Shown: in pieces, positions 35,383 to 45,079 of the stretch | Layout: the number at the start of each line of letters is the position of its first letter | How positions within the stretch are numbered: position 1 is the first letter of the stretch | Assembly (NCBI GenBank): GCA_020543525.1 | Contig: JAHYIO010000003.1 | Coordinates: 3,038,001-3,102,000 of the forward strand | From: Coriolopsis trogii | Taxonomy: Eukaryota > Basidiomycota > Agaricomycetes > Polyporales > Polyporaceae | Length of the DNA stretch: 64,000 nt | Reading direction: 5' to 3' | Position numbers and translations under genes: made by a program | The notes under the pieces: model-generated | The model's input: only the letters and a program-made list of their open reading frames with translations | Database searches by the model: none | What the model was told of the DNA's origin: nothing

Positions 35383-38300
35383 ATGCCCCAACCCGGTGCT
35401 CAGATCTCCAAAATGCCCGCTACCACCGCTGCTGCTACCCCCGCTACCCCTTCCCCCGCCTCCCTCAAGGCCGCCGTCGTTCCCGCGGAGGGCCAGTTCG
35501 ACATCTCTGGTCTCTTCGTTGCCGACAAGTCGGCCCGCGAGGCAGCTGCTGCTCAGTTCGCCGCGCTCGCTCAAAAGGATGGCCCCTCGGCTGTCCAGTC
35601 TGTCGGCTTCACCGATGCCGCCGTGAAGGCCCTCAACGATAAGAAGTCCCCCGCTGCGCGTGAGGGTGCCGCTAACGCGGTCGCTGCTGTTGCTGCGACG
35701 CCCGCGGTAAAGGCGCTCGAGCCCTACTTCATTGACTCTGGCCTCTACGCGGCGCTCCTCGAGACGTTCGCCGACAAGATGCCCGCCGTACGCAATGCTG
35801 CCGTCGAGGCGGTGCGGTCGTACGTTGCAGCTATGAACCCCTGGGCTGCGGGTCTTGTACTCCCCGCCCTTCTTCATGAAATCAAGACTGCCGGCAAGTG
35901 GCAGATCAAGACGGGCTCGATTGTCATTCTCAACCAGCTCGTCAAGTCCGCTCCCGCGCAGACCGCCAAGCTCACGCCCGAGATCGTTCCTGTCCTCGCT
36001 GAGGCCATCTGGGACACGAAGGCTGACGTGAAGAAGGCGGCGCGCGATTCGCTCGAAAAGGTCACGGCTCTCGTATCCAACAAGGACATAGAACGCTTTA
36101 TTCCTGCCCTCATCAAGGCTCTAATCAACCCGGTTGAGGAGGTGCCGAACACCATCGCGCTCCTCTCAGCCACTACATTCGTTTCCGAAGTAGACTCCCC
36201 CACCCTCTCCCTCATGGTTCCTCTCTTGTCCCGTGGTCTCAACGAGAAACTCACCGCGACCAAGCGCAAGGTTGCCGTCATCATCGACAACATGGCGAAG
36301 CTCGTCGACTCCGCTGTCACCGTCCGTCCCTTCATCCCGAAGCTTCTGCCCGGCCTGCTCAAGGTCGAGTCTTCGATGGGTGACCCCGAGGCCCGCAGCG
36401 TTGTCTCGCGCGCGATTGCGACCCTCCGCCAGGTCGGTGAGGTCCCTCATGGCGATGGCTCCGATCTTCCTCCTCTCAAGAAGGCCGATGAGAAGTCCCT
36501 TGCGCACACGCTTATCGGTATCTACAAGAAGGCCGGTGCAAACCCTGTCCCCTCGGTTGCGGACGTGTCGGCGATCTACAGTTCCTCCCTCGCAGCGAAC
36601 ATGGTCAACAACAAGAACTTCGACGTTTCAGAGTGGCAGTCGCTTGCTCCGTACCTTGCTTTCCTCACTTCGTCGCCCGAGCCCATCTCCATTGTCAATG
36701 AGTGGGTTGTCAAGTCTGCTTCCGCGGACGAGGAGGAGGAAGAAGCCGCCGAGGATGAGGAGGAGGGTGAGGATCTGTGCAACTGCCAGTTCTCGCTCGC
36801 CTACGGTGCGAAGATTCTGCTCAACACTGCGACCCTCCGTCTCAAGCGTGGCCACCGCTACGGTCTTTGCGGTCGGAACGGTACCGGAAAGTCGACGCTC
36901 ATGCGTGCGATTACCAACGGGTGAGTAATGAACGCACAGTTTTCACTTGCGTGCCGCCGCTGACGTCAGTTTGTTCACAGCCAAGTCGAGGGCTTCCCAT
37001 CCCCTGACGAGGTCCGCACCTTCTACGTCGAGCACGATATCGATGGCTCTGAGGCAGATACCGCTGTCCTCGACTTCATCCTCGCTGACAAGCGTATCGA
37101 GGCGTCGAAGGAGGAGGTCATCGAGACCCTCGCCTCCGTCGGCTTCTCCGACGAGAGGCAGAAGCACGCTATCGGCAGCCTTTCTGGTGGTTGGAAGATG
37201 AAGCTCGCGCTTGCCCGCGCGATGCTCTTCAAGGCCGACATTCTGCTCCTCGATGAGCCGACCAACCACTTGGATGTTGTCAACGTCGCGTGGCTCGAGA
37301 ACTACCTCACCGGCCTCAAGACTTGCACTTCGATCATTGTCTCGCACGACTCCGGTTTCCTCAACAACGTCATCACCGACGTTCTCCACCTGAACCGCTT
37401 CAAGCTCAAGCGCTACCGTGGCAACCTTGAGAACTTCATGAAGGCCGTGCCTGAGGCTCGTTCATACTACACCCTTGAGGCCGCCGAGGACTACCAGTTC
37501 AAGCTCCCGGATCCCCCTCTCCTCGAGGGTGTCAAGACGAAGGAGAAGTCGCTTCTCAAGATGCGCAAGGTCGGTTTCCAGTACCCTACGCAGCCCGTCC
37601 AGCAGCTCTACGACATCACTCTCCAAATCTCGCTCTCCTCCCGTGTTGCCGTCCTCGGTCCCAACGGTTCCGGCAAGTCCACGCTTGTCAAGCTCCTTAT
37701 TGGCGACATGGAGCCCAACAAGGGCGGTGAAATCTGGAAGCACCCCAACTTGGTCATCGGTTACGTTGCGCAGCACGCGTTCCACCACATCGACCAGCAC
37801 CTCGACAAGACCCCTCTGGACTACATGTTGTGGCGCTACCAGACCGGTGAGGATCTCGAGGAGATGATGAAGGCGAACCGCCAGATCACCGAGGAAGAGG
37901 CCAAGAAGATGAAGGATGGTTCCGTCGTAGTCGTCGAGGGCCAGAAGCGTATCATCGACGAGATCGTCGCTCGTAAGAAGCTCAAGCAGTCGTACGAGTA
38001 CGAAGTCTCCTTCAAGAACATGTCTTCGTCGGAGAACATCTGGCTTCCCCGTGATGACCTTATCAAGCGTGGTTTCGAGAAGGTCAGTCTCACAATCGTA
38101 TCATGCCGCTTCGTTTTGTGCTGACCGACGACGTCCCTGTTTACAGAAAGTCCTCGAGGTTGATACTCGTGAGGCTCAGCGCCTTGGTCTTCTCCGTCCC
38201 CTCGTTCGTCGGGAGATCGAGAAGCACTTTGCGGACTTTGGTCTCGAGGCCGAGTTCGTCTCGCACAACACCATGCGCGGTCTCTCGGGTGGTCAGAAGG

Positions 38301-38719
38301 TCAAGGTCGTCCTCGGTGCTGCGACATGGCGTCGCCCCCACGTTATCTGCTTGGACGAGCCGACGAACTACCTCGACCGTGAGTCGCTCGCTGCGCTCAT
38401 CAAGGCTCTCAAGGAGTTCGAGGGTGGTGTGCTCGTTATCACGCACAACCGCGACTTCTCGGAGTCCCTGTGCACTGAAGTCTGGGCCATGCGCGATGGC
38501 CGTCTCGAGGCGTCTGGCCACAACTGGGTTGAGGGCCAGGGCTCCGGTCCCCGCATTGACAAGAAGGACGGAGAGGATGAGGACCAGTACGATGCGATGG
38601 GTAACAAGATCGAGAACAAGAAGACGAAGAAGTTGACGTCGGCGGAGGCACGTAAGCTTAAGAAGGAGCGCATGGCGCGGAAGAAGCGCGGTGAGGAGAT
38701 CACCGACGACGAGCTCTGA
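35383..38719 (+). CDS. YEF3: translation elongation factor 3 (eEF3)
   Basis: Three exons (35383-36920, 36981-38082, 38147-38719) sum to 1070 residues, the normal eEF3 length. HEAT repeats fill roughly residues 40-360. The first ABC domain has Walker [10 protein letters not shown], signature [15 protein letters not shown] and Walker [13 protein letters not shown]. The second has [26 protein letters not shown] and [12 protein letters not shown], with the chromodomain-like insert between ([20 protein letters not shown]). The tail is Lys-rich, as needed for ribosome binding. eEF3 is an essential, fungal-type ATPase that helps release E-site tRNA during elongation. Codon use is strongly biased to C-ending codons (for example AAG, GTC, CTC), fitting high expression. 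An alternative ATG lies at 35413. Confidence 0.98.
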
Positions 38720-39143
38720 GCGTTGTTTGTCGTCCCCGCTGGTCTCTTATGCTGTTGTTTCCATATGTGTACTTTCGTCGCTGTGTTGTCCGGATGTGTC
38801 TCGCCTATACCACTACTGCTCGTCTCGCATCTTGTATCCTAGCATCATGTCTACATTACGATTTATGATTATGTTTCTCTCTGAACACTGCCGAGTGAGT
38901 GTCAGCATCCGGGCGAGAGAGGTGGGGAAGTGCGGAGGTTGTACGGAGACGACGACGGAAGGGGCATTTGTGCCAAGCGGGGAAGGCGAACTGCCTTGGA
39001 CTTCGGAGTCGGCATGGTTGAATCCAAAAGTTGGGCGAGTACGGCCAGTTGTCCGCAGCTGCCTTGGCTCTCCCAGAACTGCCCCGTCCCTTCTTGTATA
39101 TCTACTGCTTTCTGCTGCTGCTCGCGCTATCTGACGACCCGTC
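38720..39143. other. spacer between eEF3 and the M50B-like gene
   Basis: Terminator of eEF3 and promoter of the next gene; no coding sequence seen. Confidence 0.4.
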
Positions 39144-40965
39144 ATGCCCTACGTCCACGAACTACCAGTGCCGGACCACAACTTCGCGGTATTTGCGCGA
39201 GACGCGCGCGATTCGCTCACACCCAACGAGACACAGCGGACAACGCTTATCGTGGCGGGATGCTACATCGTCGCAATCTTCATATTATGGTGCGTGCTCC
39301 ATGAGGATCATTGCTACGACGGAGATGGGAGTGCTCATGTCCGTGCAATTCAATCATCGACTCCTCCCGCGAACTCGAACTCTCCTGGAACATCTTTGCT
39401 CCAATGCCCCGGCCATGCTGGATGCGCGCGCGTTCGTGTGATATATGTATGCAGGCATATGCCGTACATATCCGCTATTAGTGAGTTGCTCCACTCGTGC
39501 ATTGTCAAAGGAGAGTCGCGGGATCTGATAGGAGACACGTTCCGCGCGAAGTCTATCCGTTCAAGTGAGTTTGGATGTTCCCCGGAGGTGTTTGTTCGAT
39601 GGAAGGGGTCGAGCTTTTGGGCGAATGCGGGGCATACAGGCTGACTGTGTTTGCTTGGGGCGTGAAGACTATTGACTGTGGGCTTTCATGAGGTGCGTGG
39701 TCGTTGGCCGAAACTCGCTGTGTGACCGAAGAGCTGAGGTTGCGGTACCGGTTGATTTATGTTGTGCAGATGAGCCATGCCCTCGCTGGTGGTGAGTGTC
39801 TCCTAGATAGATTCAAAGTCTGCGTGGTGGAACAGGCAGACTGACGAGCCGGGACAGTGCTCACTTGCGCACATATACACTCTATCGAACTAGACCGTGA
39901 GTGACCCATCTTTGTGTTTGCGTCCTACGCCCTTCCCTCCCCAGGCTCAATCCTTGACTCACGATGTTCGATGAACTTGGTTGGTGGATTGTAGCGGACG
40001 AAGGAGGCGCAACGCGCATGTCAGGAGGCATACCCTGGGTCACCCTCCCCGCCGGCTACTTGGGCTCGTCGCTCATCGGGGCGGCGCTCATCGCGTGCGG
40101 GTTTGACACGAATGCGAGCAAGGTCGCGTCGCTCGCATTGGCCGTCTTCTTCCTCTTCACGCTCTGGTGGGCGCGAAGGAGCTGGATGTGAGTCCTCGAT
40201 GCGCCCTTTCCTGGACCCTCGACAGATTGTAGAGCCTGATCTTGACGCAGAACGTGGCTGCTTATACTGGGCATGTCTGGCCTGATCGTGCTCTTCTGGT
40301 TCGTCGCCGGGGGAGTCGCGCTACGGTACTTTGTGAGTATTGCCTGTCCACAACCTCTTCGTCCAATTCGTCTCACCCCCGAGTAGGTGCTGTTCATCGG
40401 TGTCATGTCGGACATGTACGTCCTCTGGGACGTCGTCGGTAAGTGCTCACTCCTTTGCTTGCTGTACAACTTCCGCATGACCAAGCTCCTTGTCCCAGAC
40501 GACACGATAGCGCGAAAGGTCAACGGCTCGGACGCATCCTCCTTTGCCCAAATTTGCGGGTGCTGTCCGTCGCAAGGTACGCCACTTTAATCTCCATCTC
40601 CCTTGCGGTCCCGGAGACGCCTCTCTGACCACGACGACCGCTGTACCAGTGTGGGGCGTCCTATGGCTCATCATCGCATTCGGCTTCTTCGCCGCAGGTG
40701 TCATCGTCGGGCTCGTCGCCTTCAAGGTTCGTCCATCGTTCTCGCTCCCTTTTGTAACTTTGTTCTGATTTCTGACGCTCACCACGCCGACCGACGTGAC
40801 ATGTTGCTACGCACACAGGATTCAGCGGAGCAGCAAGCGGAAGACTCGAAGCACTTCTTGCCTGTACCGGGATCGAGCGGGGCGTTGAATCTGCAGCCGT
40901 GGGCCCTGTCGACGATGTTGGCGGCCGTCGCAACGAGCTGTCTGGTGTCGTCGCGGCGGTGGTAG
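39144..40965 (+). CDS. peptidase M50B-like membrane protein
   Basis: A 12-exon model sums to exactly 900 nt, giving 299 residues. The exons are 39144-39289, 39455-39480, 39552-39564, 39668-39692, 39770-39791, 39858-39896, 39995-40187, 40251-40332, 40387-40438, 40499-40576, 40650-40726 and 40819-40965. The first helix LIVAGCYIVAIFIL continues into WHMPYISAIIYPFKLLTVGF. The zinc-metalloprotease motif HEMSH (residues 69-73) is split by the intron 39693-39769. Then come LDPDEGGATRMSGG, PWVTLPAGYLGSSLIGAAL, FVAGGVALRYFVLFIGVM, DDTIARKVNGSD and a last helix. This is the layout of the widespread eukaryotic M50B-like family, a relative of site-2 proteases with unproven activity. Many tiny exons make the gene easy to miss; a simple frame reading stops at 39644. 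Confidence 0.88.
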
Positions 40966-41174
40966 GTACGTACACTGGTACACCTGGTACAGTGGTGCGC
41001 GAGGCGGGTGGTCCTGGGGTTTGCGAATATGTTACAATGTGAGACCGTATATGACGGACGATCTATCATGAGTTCAAAGCACATAAAGGAAGATCTGTGG
41101 AGTACGACAAGGCACATAGGACTAGTACGGAGGAGTGTACCCTTGGGTTAAAAACTAACATGGTTAAAAATGAG
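40966..41174. other. short spacer with A/T-rich tRNA flank
   Basis: It contains the 3' flank of the M50B-like gene and, close to the tRNA 3' end, A-runs on the plus strand (T-runs in the minus-strand transcript) that may terminate Pol III. Confidence 0.35.
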
Positions 41175-41256
41175 AGGCGCTACCAGGGCTCGAACCTGGG
41201 TTTTGGGAAGATGTAAAGTCAGAATCCCAAGTGATAACCACTACACTATAGCGCCC
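41175..41256 (-). tRNA. tRNA-Gln (anticodon CUG) with a 9-nt intron
   Basis: On the minus strand the acceptor GGGCGCT (5' end at 41256) pairs with AGCGCCT (3' end at 41175). The D arm has AGTGTAGTGGTTATCACT, the anticodon stem is TGGGA/TCCCA, and the T arm is CCAGG-TTCGAGC-CCTGG. The anticodon loop starts TTCTGA (anticodon CUG). It is followed by nine extra bases, CTTTACATC, before the final loop T, exactly at the canonical intron site after position 37. The remaining bases match fungal tRNA-Gln(CUG). Confidence 0.92.
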
Positions 41257-41795
41257 TTGTGAGCCTTCGCTTGATGCGCGCTATTATTGGCCTACCCTTC
41301 CTGAGTGCCAGGCACCAATTCTCTAACGTCTATACTGTAAGATAGCAAATCTATGTAGTCCATGATAGGATCGGAATGGGTACTATATACACGAGGATGC
41401 AACAGACCGACAGACGTGGGCCACCTCGGGTCAGAAACCGGTCGGCCATACCGGTCACCTCCCCGGTGATTCCTGTGGAACACCTTCGCCCCTCGGTGCG
41501 GGTCGCAAACTCTACGCAACACTGCAGGACAACGCACAACGTCAAAGGGTCATGTCCGAACACATCATCAGCATCTCTCATCTCTCTGGTTCACCAAGAG
41601 TCGTCGTCAACGTCAACGGAACGCGGGACCGGGACTGTCACAACAACACAACACGGGAAACGCATAGGCCAAGAATGGGATCTATGGGAGGGGGAGATGA
41701 GCGAGCGTTAGGCTGACGGGTGGTTGAGTACATACCTAGATATGGTGCCTCGTTGTATGGACGATGCACCGTGCGAATGTGCATTGTGCACCCGC
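41257..41795. other. intergenic, 3' side of the repeat-peptide gene
   Basis: No coding sequence was recognised. It is the downstream region of the minus-strand repeat-peptide gene and the upstream flank of the tRNA. Confidence 0.4.
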
Positions 41796-42296
41796 TTAGG
41801 CGGCGGTGGGCTCGGGGGCGCGGTACTTCCTACAAAGCGGACGAGGAAAGATGTCATGAGGTTGGTGGACGTGATAGTCGGAATTTGTGGATGATGGGGC
41901 CCGGTAACTTACAGGGAAGGATGAGCGGCCTCACGCTTGTAGACGTTGGTGGGCTCGGGAGCACGGTACTTCCTGCATGGGCAGACGGGGAGAAAGTCGA
42001 GACTTGTGATGAGAAAAGGCAACTTGGACGATTAGGTTCGGGTGCTTACAGGGAGGGATAAGCAGCATCGCGCTTCCACACGTTGGTGGGCTCGGGAGCG
42101 CGGTACTTTCTGCAGATAAGACGGGGAAAACGTCAAGAGAAGGCAGTATAGACGTTTAAATGAGGGAGCTCACAGGGAGGGATAAGCAGCATCGCGCTTC
42201 CACACGTTGGAGGCCTCCGGAGCGCGATACTTGCTATACGACGGACCAGGAGAGATGTGAGGTAGTGTAGTGGTGGCAGACAATTGTGAGCTTACA
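41796..42296 (-). repeat. tandem exon-intron repeat (about 120-145 bp unit)
   Basis: Four copies of an exon segment encoding LKYRAPEPTNVWKRDAAYPS, or a truncated form, begin at 42233, 42109, 41972 and 41829. Internal exons are exactly 60 nt. The intervening introns are 62, 64, 77 and 83 nt and have diverged, while the exon segments remain nearly identical. Confidence 0.9.
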
Positions 42297-42465
42297 GGGA
42301 GGGGTAAGCCGCCTCGCGCTTCTTGGCCTCAACTCCGCGGCGCGCATCGTACTGCTTGAGCGCCTTCTTGACGGGAGTCGCACCGTTGGCAGGGACGGGG
42401 GTAGCGGTCACGGTGAGCATGAGCGCGAAGAGGGCGACAAGGAAGAGGATGACGCGGGACTGCAT
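41796..42465 (-). CDS. secreted Kex2-type repeat peptide precursor
   Basis: Five minus-strand exons (42296-42465, 42174-42233, 42050-42109, 41913-41972, 41796-41829) sum to 384 nt, giving 127 residues. Residues 1-22 or so are a clear signal peptide (MQSRVILFLVALFALMLTVT). A pro-region follows, with dibasic sites KK, RR and KKR. Then come repeats of about 20 residues: EAAYPSLKYRAPEASNVWKR, DAAYPSLKYRAPEPTNVWKR, DAAYPSLKYRAPEPTNVYKR, and a last short copy EAAHPSLKYRAPEPTAA. Each copy starts with Glu-Ala or Asp-Ala, a typical dipeptidyl-aminopeptidase substrate, and all but the last end in Lys-Arg, the Kex2 site. This is the same plan as the yeast alpha-factor precursor. Predicted products are three 16-residue peptides such as AYPSLKYRAPEPTNVW plus a terminal variant. 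All introns are phase 2 with proper GT-AG ends. I recognise no described family. The peptide could be a signal, a toxin-like or antimicrobial peptide, or a RiPP core; no modifying enzyme is adjacent. Confidence 0.85.
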
Positions 42466-42627
42466 TGTGGATTATGTGATTGAGGGAACGACGGACGAAT
42501 AGACAACAAAGACGAAGAGGAAAGCGAAGAAGATGGAAAATGAAGTCGGGTGGCGAGGGGCAGGCAAGTTATAGGCGTGCACCGGTTGAGGTTCCCGATG
42601 AAGCGGATAAAACGAAAGGCGCAATCT

Positions 42628-42635
42628 TTATATAA
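42628..42635 (-). promoter_or_regulatory. TATA box of the repeat-peptide gene
   Basis: On the minus strand this reads TATATAAA, 163 bases upstream of the ATG at 42465. Confidence 0.45.
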
Positions 42636-43700
42636 GCGAGCGAGCTCTCCCTCGCATGGTTCTCATCTCGGGTTTGAGGTTTAGGGAAGCGCACTATGAC
42701 GCGATGCTGGACGCAACAAACAGGGGTGAGCGGCCTGAGCTGCGCGGCCGGCGATTCAACGGGAGGAAGTGATTTTGCGCGGTTTGGGGGGTATCGGGGC
42801 ACCGGAATGGGGGTCGCGCTGTGACGCGCGCGCGATGAGGCCCATTTGTCAGAGAATTTTCTCGCTCAGGCCATCAAAGTGCGATAAGTAGCTGATCATG
42901 CCCTACGCAAACGCTGATGATGGCGCGACCGGAAAGGTGGCCCCCTCAAGCCGTGAAGTTCGCTGAGAACTTGGCAACGAAAGGGGCAACGTCGTGGCTT
43001 TACGCGCGCTGAAGGGAACTTGCGGGATCGGGCGGGGAGAGTCGACCGCCCTCAGACTCCTATAGCTAGGCTCCTTGCTGCGAGTTCAACGGGCGAGACG
43101 TCCAGTACTTACTGCGGGCCGCCAAGTGGAGAGAGTGGACATACATCGGAGGCGCATAAACCACACAGTTCAGGGTGGCTTCCCGCCTATCTGTGGACTG
43201 CTGAGATGCATCGCCGAGAGATGTTGTGGCCAGGAAGGATGTTCTGCGCCATCCTATCGCCTCTGACATGCAGTGATTAGTGAGCGGTGAGTCTGGACTG
43301 TGCCAGAGACGGACGTACAGCACTCTCTCCACACCATCCACCTTCTCTCCTGCGACTTGAGGCGGGCCTCGTGTAGGCGGAACGCGCCAGTGAGTTCTTC
43401 TAGTCGCTACGTGCAATCCATGGAAGTCCTGAGCAATATCCATATGTATGATACCTCTATATGCTACGTTCGCTCGCGAACACGACGAGTGACGATGCCT
43501 CGAGGCCGAAGACAAGCCTGCGAGAGCGAGGGTGGGACAACTTGATGCATCAATGTGAGCGTTGAGTACATGCTCACTTGTTCTGGACGGATTTGATTCC
43601 AGAAGCGCCGGTAAGGTGCACGCAGGGAAGCGCCACAAAGTGACAAAGCGTCACAAACATCTCTCCGCCGCCTTCCCCGACGTCCTCACCGACCACCACC
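42636..43700. other. intergenic, divergent upstream regions
   Basis: No gene supported. It separates the repeat-peptide gene (leftward) from the SF3B4 gene (rightward). The minus-strand open frame at 43066-43638 has no recognisable features. Confidence 0.4.
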
Positions 43701-45079
43701 ATGTCTCGACCACAAGATGACCGGAATCAAGAGGCTACGGTCTACCTGGTTAGTACCCCCCTCTTTGAGTCGCTATATGCACCCTCTTTCGCTTGCTGGC
43801 GGTCAGGGACTTACTCCTTTGCAGGGAAACCTCGACGAGCGGTGTACGGACGCGCTCATATGGGAGCTCATGCTGCAGGCTGGGCCAGTCGGTGCGTACT
43901 ACACTCTTCACTTACGAGCCAGGCGACTGATGTACCACGCGTAGTTAACGTGCACTTGCCAAAAGACCGTATCTCTATGGCACATCAAGGCTATGGATTC
44001 TGTGAGTTTTTGACCGAGGAGGATGCAGAGTATGCCTGCAAGATTATGAACCAGATCAAACTTTGGGGAAAACCCATTAGGGTGAACAAGGTCTGTCCTG
44101 ACCCTCCTGCTCTGCGAATACTCATTGACATTCTCGTCCTCCTCGTGCCCGTACGTGTTCTCCAAAACTCTCATGACTTCCCACTGGGCCTATGCAGGCG
44201 TCTTCCGACAAGAAGCAACTCGACGTGGGTGCGAACCTCTTCATTGGGAACCTTGACGAAAACGTCGATGAACGGCTGCTGTACGATACGTTCAGCGCGT
44301 TCGGCATGATGGCGACTACTGCCAAGGTGCGTGCTATGTCCGACTTCCACCTGCTACCGCCGCATCCCTTCTTGTTATCTATTCCCAGAATGCTTACATT
44401 CTTGTCTCACTTTCACCCCGTATGTCATCAGATCGCGCGCGACCCTCAAACGGGGAAATCAAAGGGCTACGGTTTCGTATCCTACACCGACTTCGAGGCT
44501 TCGGACGCGGCAATCGAGGCCATGAACGGCCAATTCCTCATGAACAAGGCTATCACCGTCCAATACGCCTTTAAAAAGGATGGCAAAGGCGAACGTCATG
44601 GTACCCCTGCCGAGCGTCTCCTCGCCGCACAAGCCAGGAAAAACAACGCGCTCCCTGTCGCCGCTCGACCTCCGCCCGCACCGATGGGTGCGATGGGTGC
44701 CTTCGGTGCGCGCCCACCGATGCCAGGGTTCCAAGGACCGTATCAAGGCCAATTCGCTGGCGCGCTCGCTGCTGCGCCTCCGCCGCCAGCAGGATTCACA
44801 CCACAACAGACGATCGTTCCCCAGGGGATGCCAGCGGGTATGCCGATGCCGCCACCACCAATGGCGGGCATGCCACCGCCACAAGGTATGCCCATGGGTA
44901 TGCCTCCACCTCCTCCACCAGGCGTCCCAGTGTACAACCCCCAAGCTGGCTTCGTCCCCCCTCCCCCACCTCCCGGTTACATCCCACAGGGAATGCCAGG
45001 CATGATGCCCCCACCTATGATGTCGCAAGGCGGTATGCCTCCGCCGCCGCCTCCGCAGTATATGCCTCAGCAGATGTGA
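43701..45079 (+). CDS. splicing factor 3B subunit 4 (SF3B4/Hsh49)
   Basis: It starts at [16 protein letters not shown] (exon 1, 43701-43748), spliced to [23 protein letters not shown], the first RRM. The linker leads to the second RRM with RNP2 LFIGNL and RNP1 KGYGFVSY. The C-terminal third is rich in Pro, Met and Gly (repeated PPPPP and GMP segments), typical of SF3B4/SAP49. The protein is part of the SF3b complex of the U2 snRNP. It contacts pre-mRNA upstream of the branch point and binds SF3B2. Five coding exons are seen and the stop is at 45077-45079. Both RRMs and the usual domain order are intact. Confidence 0.95.

Noticed and set aside
35329..38719. Several long antisense frames over eEF3
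   Set aside because: They mirror strong codon bias of the eEF3 gene and show no homology-like motifs.
39144..39644. Single-exon 166-residue protein
   Set aside because: Only its first 48 codons are real; spliced micro-exons restore the M50B-like motifs.
41796..42310. CRISPR-like or satellite array of spaced repeats
   Set aside because: The repeats are exons with GT-AG introns, encode one continuous precursor frame and occur in a eukaryotic genome.
44459..45028. 189-codon frame opposite the SF3B4 tail
   Set aside because: His/Trp-rich shadow of the Pro/Met/Gly-rich coding strand.
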